Part shown: one piece after another, positions 16,668 through 24,222 of the stretch
How the letters are laid out: each line of letters opens with the position of its first letter
Position numbering within the stretch: the stretch's first letter is position 1
Assembly (NCBI RefSeq): GCF_900086585.1
Contig: NZ_FLKM01000009.1
Span: 2,046,001 to 2,110,000 of the forward strand
Source: Emergencia timonensis
GTDB lineage: Bacteria > Bacillota > Clostridia > Peptostreptococcales > Anaerovoracaceae
Direction of reading: 5' to 3'
DNA: 64,000 nucleotides
Translations under genes and position numbers: made by a program
Notes under the pieces: generated by a model
The model's input: only the letters and a program-made list of their open reading frames with translations
The model's database searches: none
What the model was told of the DNA's origin: nothing

Positions 16668-17447
16668 CTATCCCAGAGCCACATCCAAGGTCATCATGAT
16701 GACAAAACCGACGGCAAAGCCGATAGTTCCAATGTTGCTGTGACTGCCTTCACTGGCTTCCGGAATCAACTCTTCTACTACCACGTAAATCATCGCACCT
16801 GCAGCGAAAGCAAGGATGTATGGCAATACTGGAGATATAAAATGAGTCAAGAAAAGAGTGATGGCGGCTGCAATGGGCTCTACTACCCCAGAGGCAGTTC
16901 CATACAGAAACGCTCTGCTCCTGTGCATTCCATTCTCACTCTTTAACGGCATGGACACGATGGCTCCCTCCGGGAAATTTTGAATGGCGATTCCCAGCGC
17001 CAAAGTCATGGCGCTGGCCATGGTAATATCGCTGTTGCCTGCCAGCATGCCGGCAAAGACCACCCCTACTGCCATACCTTCTGGAATATTGTGCAGGGTC
17101 ACAGCCAGGACTAACATCGTATTCTTTCTCAGCTTACTGTCTCTCCCTTCTGGCGTATTACTTCCCAGATGGAGGTGGGGAATCGTCTTGTCTAACAACA
17201 GCAAAAACAAAATTCCCACCATGAGCCCTGCCGCTGCCGGAGCAAAGGCAAACTTACCCATTGACTCAGACATATCCATGGCCGGTATCAAAAGGGACCA
17301 TACGGAGGCCGCAATCATGACGCCAGAGGCGAAACCCAGCAGAGCCTTCTGTATCAACGGTTTGATTTCGTTTTTTAATAAAAAGACGCAGGCCGCGCCC
17401 AAGGTCGTGCCTAGAAATGGTATCAATAGCCCAATAAAAGTCTGCAT
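16668..17447 (-). CDS. ZIP-family metal transporter
   Basis: 259 residues, about eight membrane helices. The metal-binding helix 4 motif HNIPEGMAVG and the helix 5 motif NFPEGAIVSMPL are both intact, as is the C-terminal VEELIPEAS segment. This is the ZupT/GufA-like branch, which imports Zn2+, Fe2+ or related divalent metals. The loop HLHLGSNTPEG could add metal-binding histidines. The start at 17447 (MQTFIG) is chosen because AAAGGAG lies 7 bases upstream; the frame is open 31 codons further but without a site. It stands alone, after the pnp terminator. Confidence 0.92.
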   Translation of the reverse strand: MQTFIGLLIPFLGTTLGAACVFLLKNEIKPLIQKALLGFASGVMIAASVWSLLIPAMDMSESMGKFAFAPAAAGLMVGILFLLLLDKTIPHLHLGSNTPEGRDSKLRKNTMLVLAVTLHNIPEGMAVGVVFAGMLAGNSDITMASAMTLALGIAIQNFPEGAIVSMPLKSENGMHRSRAFLYGTASGVVEPIAAAITLFLTHFISPVLPYILAFAAGAMIYVVVEELIPEASEGSHSNIGTIGFAVGFVIMMTLDVALG

Positions 17448-17502
17448 AGAACTTCTCCTTTCACTTCTTATTCTATACCACACCCCCGATATTCTATTCA
17501 CG

Positions 17503-17537
17503 AAAAAAGAAGCTGCCACGAATCCGTGACAACTTCT
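17503..17537 (-). terminator. terminator of pnp
   Basis: A stem with GAAGTTGTCACG opposite CGTGGCAGCTTC (one mismatch), loop GATT, then six T on the minus strand, 6 bases after the pnp stop. Confidence 0.85.
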
Positions 17538-17542
17538 CAAAT

Positions 17543-19654
17543 TTATTTCAGTAATTCTTTTCTGGAAAGATTGATTCTGTTCTGGTTGTCGATTTCAGTT
17601 ACCTTGACGGTGACCTTATCTCCAATGTTCATCACGTCTTCCACCTTTTCGACTCTCTCCTTCGCCATCTTGGAAATGTGCAGGAGTCCTTCTTTGCCTG
17701 GCAGGATTTCGATGAAAGCGCCGAAGTTCATGATTCTCATGACCGTTCCTTCGTAAGTTTCGCCTACTTCTACATCCTTGGTCAGAAGTTCAATCTGCTT
17801 TCTTGCCGCATTGGCGCCTTCCATGTCAGCGCTGTAGATGCTTACAAGACCTGGATCGTCTTCAGAAATATCGATCTTAACGCCTGTTTCTTCCACAATC
17901 TTGTTGATGGTCTTTCCGCCTGGTCCGATGACGATTCTGATCTTGTCAGGATCGATGCGCATTGTGATGCTTCTAGGGGCATATTTTGACATCTCTGCTC
18001 TCGGCTCAGGAATTTCTTCTAGCATCTGTTCCATGATATACATTCTGCCGATCTTTGCCTGCTCCAATGCCTTCTCCAGAATCTCTCTGGACAGTCCGTG
18101 GACTTTGATGTCCATCTGGATGGCTGTGACACCGACTTCCGTACCAGTCACTTTGAAGTCCATGTCGCCCAGGAAGTCTTCCATTCCCTGGATATCGCTC
18201 AAGATTGCCATTTTGCTGCTGCCGTCTTCTTCGACTCTTTCGATGAGTCCCATGGCGATGCCCGCTACCGGTCTCTTGATCGGAACACCGGCATCCATCA
18301 GCGCCAAACATGAGCCACAAGTAGATCCCATGGAAGTCGATCCGTTGGATGACAACACGTCAGAAACTACACGGATGGCATATGGGAATTCTTCAACAGT
18401 CGGAAGTACAGGAATCAAAGCTCTTTCCGCCAGAGCGCCGTGTCCGATTTCTCTTCTGCCAGGGCTTCTTGACGGTCTCGCTTCGCCGACGGAATAAGCA
18501 GGGAAATTGTAGTGATGCATATATCTCTTTTCCGTCTGCTCGCTGATGCCGTCGATGGTCTGTGATTCGCTGGCTGGCGCCAAAGTGCAGGCACTCATAA
18601 CCTGCGTCTGTCCTCTCTTGAAGAGGCCGCTGCCGTGAACTCTCGGAAGCAGTGATGTTTCACACCAAATCGGTCTGATTTCGTCCAGCTTTCTGTTGTC
18701 CGGTCTGATTCCTTCGTCCAGAATCATGGCGCGCACACATTCTTTTGTGATATTATAGAGGACGCTGGCAATGTCTTTTTCATTTTCCGGATAGATGTCA
18801 GCAAAGTGTTCTTTTGTCTCCACTTCTACTGCATCCATATTGTCCAGTCTTTCCTGCTTGTCCTGTGTCTTAATTGCCACCTTCATCTTATCTACTGCGT
18901 AAGCTCTGACTGCTTCGTCGATTTCTTCAGGAACCTTGTAAAGCTCGATTTCCTGTTTCGGTTTACCTACTTCCGCAATGATTTCATCGATAAATTCAAC
19001 AATTTTTTTGATCTCTTCGTGAGCAAAGAGGATGGCGTCCAGCATGATGCTCTCCGGCACTTCTTCTGCTCCGGCTTCTACCATCATGATGGCTTCTTTC
19101 GTTCCCGCTACTGTCAGATTCATCAGAGACTGCTCTCTCTGTTCTAAAGTCGGGTTGACGATAAACTGGCCGTCAATCATGCCTACGCGAACAGATCCGG
19201 TAGGACCCTCCCATGGAATATCAGAGATTGCCAAAGCAACGGAAGAACCGATCATCGCCATGATATCGGTTTCACAGTCCGGATCTACGGACATGACGGT
19301 AGCCACGACGACTACATCGTTATAGTATCCTTTTGGAAACAGCGGCCTCAGCGGTCTGTCCATCAGTCTGGAGCAAAGGGTAGCCTTTTCGCTCGGTCTG
19401 CCTTCTCTTTTTATAAAACCGCCAGGAATCTTTCCTGCTGCGTACATTCTTTCTTCGTAGTCACAACTCAGTGGAAAAAAGTCAATGTCAGGTCTCGGTT
19501 CTTTGGATGCTGTAGCAGTAACGCTTACAACGGATTCTCCGTAAAACAGCATTACCTGTCCATTCGCCTGTTCGCAAACTTTTCCGATTTCCAGCTGAAG
19601 TAGTCTCCCTCCAACTGCTGTTTTAAATGTTCTGTAATCTGTAAATCTCGCCAT
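17543..19654 (-). CDS. pnp: polyribonucleotide nucleotidyltransferase (PNPase)
   Basis: 703 residues. Phosphorolytic 3'-5' exoribonuclease of mRNA decay. Two RNase PH-like halves, the second with SRSPGRREIGHG and FMDFKVTGT-like segments (DFLGDMDFKVTGTEVG), are followed by a KH domain (IVIGPGGKTINKI) and a C-terminal S1 domain (YEGTVMRIMNFGAFIEI). The gene follows rpsO as in many bacteria, 137 bases downstream with a terminator between them, so it may have its own promoter or depend on read-through. The AGGAG ribosome binding site is about 13 bases from the ATG, longer than usual. No missing catalytic region is apparent. Confidence 0.97.
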   Translation of the reverse strand: MARFTDYRTFKTAVGGRLLQLEIGKVCEQANGQVMLFYGESVVSVTATASKEPRPDIDFFPLSCDYEERMYAAGKIPGGFIKREGRPSEKATLCSRLMDRPLRPLFPKGYYNDVVVVATVMSVDPDCETDIMAMIGSSVALAISDIPWEGPTGSVRVGMIDGQFIVNPTLEQREQSLMNLTVAGTKEAIMMVEAGAEEVPESIMLDAILFAHEEIKKIVEFIDEIIAEVGKPKQEIELYKVPEEIDEAVRAYAVDKMKVAIKTQDKQERLDNMDAVEVETKEHFADIYPENEKDIASVLYNITKECVRAMILDEGIRPDNRKLDEIRPIWCETSLLPRVHGSGLFKRGQTQVMSACTLAPASESQTIDGISEQTEKRYMHHYNFPAYSVGEARPSRSPGRREIGHGALAERALIPVLPTVEEFPYAIRVVSDVLSSNGSTSMGSTCGSCLALMDAGVPIKRPVAGIAMGLIERVEEDGSSKMAILSDIQGMEDFLGDMDFKVTGTEVGVTAIQMDIKVHGLSREILEKALEQAKIGRMYIMEQMLEEIPEPRAEMSKYAPRSITMRIDPDKIRIVIGPGGKTINKIVEETGVKIDISEDDPGLVSIYSADMEGANAARKQIELLTKDVEVGETYEGTVMRIMNFGAFIEILPGKEGLLHISKMAKERVEKVEDVMNIGDKVTVKVTEIDNQNRINLSRKELLK

Positions 19655-19744
19655 TATTAATAAACAACTCCTTCCTGTTTATTGTATTTTTCAATTAGGC
19701 TTTAACTATTTAAATAATAGAAAATCAATCTTTCCTATCATATC

Positions 19745-19771
19745 AAAAAAATAGCGGGGTTTTTGCCCCGC
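19745..19771 (-). terminator. terminator of rpsO
   Basis: A GC-rich stem GCGGGG / CCCCGC with an A/T loop and a seven-T run on the minus strand, between rpsO and pnp. Confidence 0.88.
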
Positions 19772-19791
19772 CAAAATTTTCAGTATTAATA

Positions 19792-20058
19792 CTACTTTCT
19801 CAATCCTAAACGTGCAATCAATGTTCTGTATCTTTCAACATCAACTTCCTTTAGGTACTTGAGAAGGTTTCTTCTCTGACCAACCATTTTCAGAAGTCCT
19901 CTTCTCGAGTGGTGGTCTTTCTTGTGAATCTTTAAATGCTCGTTAAGATCATTGATTCTTGCAGTCAGAATCGCTACCTGTACTTCAGGAGAACCTGTGT
20001 CGCCTTCCTTTGTAGCGTAGTCTTTGATAATGTCTGCTTTCATTTCTTTCGTAATCAT
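19792..20058 (-). CDS. rpsO: 30S ribosomal protein S15
   Basis: 88 residues, exactly the family length. The S15 signature is visible (TGSPEVQVAILTARI, LNEHLKIHKKDHHSRRGL, LLKYLK). S15 is a primary binder of 16S rRNA and helps organise the 30S platform. GGAGATAGAAT precedes the ATG. It has its own promoter at 20145-20173 and a terminator before pnp. The leader of about 75 bases could carry autoregulation, but no structure is certain. Confidence 0.98.
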   Translation of the reverse strand: MITKEMKADIIKDYATKEGDTGSPEVQVAILTARINDLNEHLKIHKKDHHSRRGLLKMVGQRRNLLKYLKEVDVERYRTLIARLGLRK

Positions 20059-20144
20059 ATTCTATCTCCTTTTCTTCATACGCTTCCACTGGGTTTTCGC
20101 CGGAGTGTCGATAAACTAAGTGAAAGTAATGTTTCAACCAGATA

Positions 20145-20173
20145 ACTATATCATATTCATTATGTGATTGCAA
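20145..20173 (-). promoter_or_regulatory. rpsO promoter
   Basis: TTGCAA, 17 bases, TATAGT on the minus strand, about 87 bases upstream of the rpsO start and overlapping the region just after the ribF stop. Confidence 0.65.
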
Positions 20174-20176
20174 GCT

Positions 20177-21121
20177 TTATTTTTCAATATTTCCGCCGAT
20201 TTTATCGTGAAATGCCTTGGCTTCTCTGCAGTCTCTGACGATTTGTTCCGAAAGATCTCGAACGCTGTCGAATTTCACTTCATCACGGGTTTTTTCTAAG
20301 AATTCTACCTCGATATGTTTTCCGTAGAGTTCTTTGTCAAAGTTAAAAATATGCGTCTCAACATTCTTATTGTAATGACCCACCGTCGGTTTGATTCCCA
20401 CATTTGTCACGCTGGGATATCTGACGCCGTTATAAGTACAATAGGTGACGTAGACGCCGTTAGGCGGTGTCACCATGGAAGGGTCGATGACCAGGTTCGA
20501 TGTAGGAAAACCTAGTTTTCTGCCCAATCTGTTGCCGACGACGACCTCTCCGCCGATGGAATAGTGTCTGCCCATATAAGTCATACATTTCTCCACCTGT
20601 CCAGAGGCGATCAGAGTCCTAATCATAGAAGAACTGACAATATTGCCCTTGATTTTATAGGCGGACATTTCCGTCACGTCAAAGTCTTCCTCCAGCCCTA
20701 CATTTCTGAGAACATCAGGATTCCCCTGTGCCTTATAGCCGAAATGATAGTTAAATCCGCAGAATGCAGCCTTCATGCTGAATTTGTCAAGGAGCAGTTT
20801 CTTGATGAAATCCACTGGCTCCATGGTCATAATCGCCTTGGTAAATTCGATATTAAAGAGATAATCTACATCGAGGGATTCTATGATCTGCGCCTTTTCT
20901 TTTCTGCTCAATATGTTTTTGACCTTCTTTTCTTTTGGCAAAAGATCTTTTGGGTGATTGGAAAAGGTGAATACCGCCGCCTTCAGATTCCTCTCTCTGG
21001 CTGTCTTTACCATCTGTCTGATCAATTCCTGGTGCCCCAGGTGTACGCCGTCAAAATTGCCCAAAGCAACAGCAGACGGTTCGATATCCTTTATTTCTTC
21101 CAGAGTCTCAAATATTTTCAT
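20177..21121 (-). CDS. ribF: bifunctional riboflavin kinase / FAD synthetase
   Basis: 314 residues. The N-terminal FMN adenylyltransferase half has the nucleotidyl-transfer motif LGNFDGVHLGH (about 21-31) and SSSMIR; the C-terminal riboflavin kinase half has GRKLGFPTSNL and PPNGVYV. It makes FMN then FAD from riboflavin. It is the last gene of the rimP operon, seven bases after truB. Being last next to a separate rpsO promoter is a common Firmicute order. Confidence 0.97.
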   Translation of the reverse strand: MKIFETLEEIKDIEPSAVALGNFDGVHLGHQELIRQMVKTARERNLKAAVFTFSNHPKDLLPKEKKVKNILSRKEKAQIIESLDVDYLFNIEFTKAIMTMEPVDFIKKLLLDKFSMKAAFCGFNYHFGYKAQGNPDVLRNVGLEEDFDVTEMSAYKIKGNIVSSSMIRTLIASGQVEKCMTYMGRHYSIGGEVVVGNRLGRKLGFPTSNLVIDPSMVTPPNGVYVTYCTYNGVRYPSVTNVGIKPTVGHYNKNVETHIFNFDKELYGKHIEVEFLEKTRDEVKFDSVRDLSEQIVRDCREAKAFHDKIGGNIEK

Positions 21122-21128
21122 TTCTACC

Positions 21129-22094
21129 TTACCTCACATAAAACACTTTGTCTGCCACCAATTTCTTATCATTATCATCGTAAAATGCAACACCCAAAAA
21201 GACCTCTTTGCCCTCGATCCGGCCAAAGACATTGTAAGCCTTCTTGTATTCTTCCCGCATGGGAAGACAAAAGGAACCGTCTTCATATTCCGGCCTTTTT
21301 ACGATCTCACATTTATCCAAAGGCAGATGCCATCCGCTGGCAAATTGCACTGCGGCTATCTGATCTGCTACTACCTTGCCGAAATGAACCAAAGGTTCAA
21401 AGGTCTGCTGTAAACGCAACTCTATTTTTTCCAGGGACCATTCCTTTAGTGATTCTAAGTCAATAGCCGAAGCGATGTCAAAGATACCGCTTCTAGTTCG
21501 CACCAGACTTTTCAGCGTCCCCCCGCATCCGAGGAAATCACCTGCGTCCTGGCAGATCGTTCTTATGTAAGTTCCCTTTGAGCATTCTACGGTAAAAGTC
21601 ACCGTCTTCTCTTCTGCAGACAGATTGATTTCCTCAATCTCCAGAGACTTGATGAATATTTTTCTGGTCTTGACCTCTACCTCAATTCCTGCCCTGGCAT
21701 ATTCATATAACTTCTTGCCGTTCACCTTCAGCGCCGAATACATCGGCGGCTTCTGGTCGATGACGCCGTGAAACCCGGCGAAGGCGGCTCTGACTTTCTC
21801 CTCGTCTACTTGGGAAGTATCAAAGCGCTCCAGCGTCTGCCCCCAGACATCCTGGGTATCTGTCACCACACCCAGCACCATGGTGCACCTGTATTGTTTC
21901 ATATCCAGATCCAGATATTCCATGATACGCGTGCTCCTGCCAATACAAATAGGAAGAACGCCTGTAGCCATCGGATCCAATGTGCCAGTATGGCCGATCT
22001 TCTTGATGCCCAGAGTTCTTCTCATTACACTCACAACATCGTGTGAAGTCATATTCTGTGGTTTGTTGATGTTAAGTATACCTTCTGTAATCAT
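21129..22094 (-). CDS. truB: tRNA pseudouridine-55 synthase
   Basis: 321 residues. The catalytic aspartate D40 is in GHTGTLDPMATGVLP, and the family tyrosine motif is in YSALKVNGKKLYEYAR. The enzyme makes the universal pseudouridine 55 in the tRNA T-loop. The start overlaps the nrnA stop by 4 bases (ATGA), indicating coupled translation. Length is typical for a TruB with the C-terminal PUA-like extension. Confidence 0.97.
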   Translation of the reverse strand: MITEGILNINKPQNMTSHDVVSVMRRTLGIKKIGHTGTLDPMATGVLPICIGRSTRIMEYLDLDMKQYRCTMVLGVVTDTQDVWGQTLERFDTSQVDEEKVRAAFAGFHGVIDQKPPMYSALKVNGKKLYEYARAGIEVEVKTRKIFIKSLEIEEINLSAEEKTVTFTVECSKGTYIRTICQDAGDFLGCGGTLKSLVRTRSGIFDIASAIDLESLKEWSLEKIELRLQQTFEPLVHFGKVVADQIAAVQFASGWHLPLDKCEIVKRPEYEDGSFCLPMREEYKKAYNVFGRIEGKEVFLGVAFYDDNDKKLVADKVFYVR

Positions 22095-23062
22095 AATTTC
22101 CCCAAGCTGTCCGTCATCTTTTCTGTAATCATATCAAAAGCTTCAGTTAAACTGCAGTAAAGAGTAAAACCAGCAGCTCTTTCATGTCCGCCGCCGCCCA
22201 AGCTGTACGCAATATCCGCCACATTGACTTTATACTTTGAACGCATACTGACCTTGATCTTGTCTGCCTCGGCTTCTTTTAGAAAGGCTGCGACCTCTAC
22301 ATTACTGATACTTCGCAGTTCCTCAACAACGCCTTCCGTCTCATCCATCAAAGCGCCGGTTTCAGTCAGCATCTCTTGGGTTACATAGGCAATCACTCCC
22401 TGTCCATCACAAACGGTAGTCAAGGTGTTCAAGGCGCGGTTTTTAATCAAAAGCTTCTCTATGCGGTTGTTCTCATAGAGTTCCACGCTGATTTCGTTAG
22501 AATCAATCCCCGTATCGTAAAGGGCTGCCGTAATTTCATGGGTTTCCTTGGACGTGTTTGAGTACTGGAAATTGCCGGTATCCGTGGTAATGGCAGCGAA
22601 AATTGCCCCGCCCATTTCTCGGTCAAGGGGGAGATCCATTGCTCGCAGCAGCTTAAAGATCAGTTCACCTGTAGCCGACGCCTTGCTGTCCACGTAATTA
22701 TAGTCACAGTAAAACTCTGTCGTCCCATGGTGGTCGATACAGATGGTGATCGGACTTTGCTGAAATTTCTCTTTTCGTCTGATAAATCTGTCTGCATCAC
22801 CGCAGTCGATACAGATTGATAAATCTGGTTTTTCCACGATGTTTTGATCTGAGGTACAATAACCTCTGTCAAGAAAAGCCAAGTTAGCTGGAATGTGATC
22901 TTCAATCAAAATGTAACATTCTTTGCCGAGATTCCGCAGGGCCCTGCACAATGCTGCACAAGAGCCCAGAGTGTCTCCGTCCATATTGATATGGGGAAAC
23001 AGCAGAATCTTTTCCGCTTTTCTGATTATATTGCCGATTTCTTCAAAGCTGTTATTCTTCAT
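22091..23062 (-). CDS. nrnA: DHH-family nanoRNase / pAp phosphatase
   Basis: 323 residues with the DHH and DHHA1 domains. The metal motifs H24/D28/D30 (PHINMDGDTLG), CIDCGDAD and IDHHGTTEF are visible, and the C-terminal substrate-binding GGGGHERAAGF. NrnA degrades 2-5 nucleotide RNAs and dephosphorylates pAp. It sits between rbfA and truB in the usual Firmicute order, overlapping both. Confidence 0.94.
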   Translation of the reverse strand: MKNNSFEEIGNIIRKAEKILLFPHINMDGDTLGSCAALCRALRNLGKECYILIEDHIPANLAFLDRGYCTSDQNIVEKPDLSICIDCGDADRFIRRKEKFQQSPITICIDHHGTTEFYCDYNYVDSKASATGELIFKLLRAMDLPLDREMGGAIFAAITTDTGNFQYSNTSKETHEITAALYDTGIDSNEISVELYENNRIEKLLIKNRALNTLTTVCDGQGVIAYVTQEMLTETGALMDETEGVVEELRSISNVEVAAFLKEAEADKIKVSMRSKYKVNVADIAYSLGGGGHERAAGFTLYCSLTEAFDMITEKMTDSLGKL

Positions 23063-23435
23063 GATCTATACCTAATTTGTTTATCACTTCAGAAATATGT
23101 CTGCCATATTCCATTGAAGTATCGATTTTAAACAGTAGTTCTGGAATGTGTCTCAGTTTAATCTGTCTGCCAATTTCCTTTTTAATCAGACCTTTAGCGC
23201 TTTTGAGACCTTCAATCACCTGCTCTTCTTCTTCTCGCTTTGCTTCCTCATCTTTACCCGCAGTCAGCACTGTGACGTAACAGGTTGCGTAGCTTCCGTC
23301 GGAAGTTACATCAACATCAGAAATGCTGATCATTCCTGATGAAAGTCTGGGGTCTTTGATTTCCCGTAAAAGCATCTCACTGATGACTTTGCGGATTTCT
23401 TCGCCCAGACGGCCTTGTCTATATCCTTTTCCCAT
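23052..23435 (-). CDS. rbfA: 30S ribosome-binding factor A
   Basis: 127 residues, KH-like fold. The N-terminal YRQGRLGEEIRKVISEML and the central RHIPELLFKIDTSMEYG are family landmarks. RbfA helps mature the 16S 5' end of the small subunit and is needed at low temperature. It overlaps nrnA by 11 bases. A ferredoxin-type gene, not infB, is directly upstream, which is unusual. Confidence 0.95.
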   Translation of the reverse strand: MGKGYRQGRLGEEIRKVISEMLLREIKDPRLSSGMISISDVDVTSDGSYATCYVTVLTAGKDEEAKREEEEQVIEGLKSAKGLIKKEIGRQIKLRHIPELLFKIDTSMEYGRHISEVINKLGIDHEE

Positions 23436-23450
23436 CTTCTTTTCCTTTCG

Positions 23451-24206
23451 TTATTTCAAAATGGGGTTGACATACCGTCCTCTGTCTTTGGTTTTTTTGC
23501 CGTATTGAATGGCCTCAACCGGACAGCGCTGCAGACAGCCCAGACAATGGACACACTGCTGTTTTGTCCAAACCGGACGCCCTTCTTCCATCTGAATTGC
23601 TTCTACGGGGCAAATGGTCTGGCAGAGTCCGCATCCGATGCAGGAATTCTCTGCAAAAAATTTCTTCGTCCCACATTTGTCTTGATAAAAAGAATAGGCG
23701 ATTTTGCTGACCGCTCCAAATCCAATACTCGAATGAAAACTCGTTCGAAAATGAAATCGGATCGCATCAATGCAGTGATCTATTTCTTTGTCGGCTCGCC
23801 GCAGAATCATTGTCTGCTCTTCCGGAAGAGGCATCTTATACATCAGGACGTAATTGCCAACCATTTTGATCTTATAAAATGCTCTAAAATGCACTTCTTT
23901 GCCTTTCAATGCTGCTTTAAACATACGGTCAACGGCGCCACAACTGCCTCCGTAGGTTCCAATCCCGCAGACATCAGGTGTTTCGCCAGTAAACTGTACT
24001 TTTTTGATAAACGCACTGACCAGGTTCGGAAGTCCATAGAAGTATACGGGGAAGATGAAGAAAACTTTTTCGTCATCTTCCACCTGGTACTTATATTCAT
24101 TATTCCTCGTTGCGTCAGAAATATTTATGACCTGCCCGCCAAATTCGCGGCCAATCCTTTCTGCAACGTATTTCGAATTACCTGTAGCCGAAAAGTAAAA
24201 TACCAT
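23451..24206 (-). CDS. EFR1-type flavodoxin-ferredoxin fusion protein
   Basis: 251 residues. The N-terminal flavodoxin-like domain begins FYFSATGNSKYVAERI. The C-terminal part has two 4Fe-4S ferredoxin motifs (CIGCGLCQTICPVEAI and CVHCLGCLQRCPVEAI). The EFR1 family is common in anaerobes and its redox partner is generally unknown. The start at 24206 (MVFYF) has AGCAGGAGGAA directly upstream; the longer frame overlaps infB and is unlikely. It lies 16 bases after infB and 15 bases before rbfA, inside the translation operon, so it should be co-transcribed with it. This insertion is not the usual order and may be a lineage-specific acquisition. Confidence 0.9.
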   Translation of the reverse strand: MVFYFSATGNSKYVAERIGREFGGQVINISDATRNNEYKYQVEDDEKVFFIFPVYFYGLPNLVSAFIKKVQFTGETPDVCGIGTYGGSCGAVDRMFKAALKGKEVHFRAFYKIKMVGNYVLMYKMPLPEEQTMILRRADKEIDHCIDAIRFHFRTSFHSSIGFGAVSKIAYSFYQDKCGTKKFFAENSCIGCGLCQTICPVEAIQMEEGRPVWTKQQCVHCLGCLQRCPVEAIQYGKKTKDRGRYVNPILK

Positions 24207-24222
24207 TTCCTCCTGCTCCTTA

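Noticed and set aside
20564..21466. 300-aa plus-strand ORF antisense to ribF/truB
   Set aside because: Shadow of two solid genes, low-complexity composition, no ribosome site.
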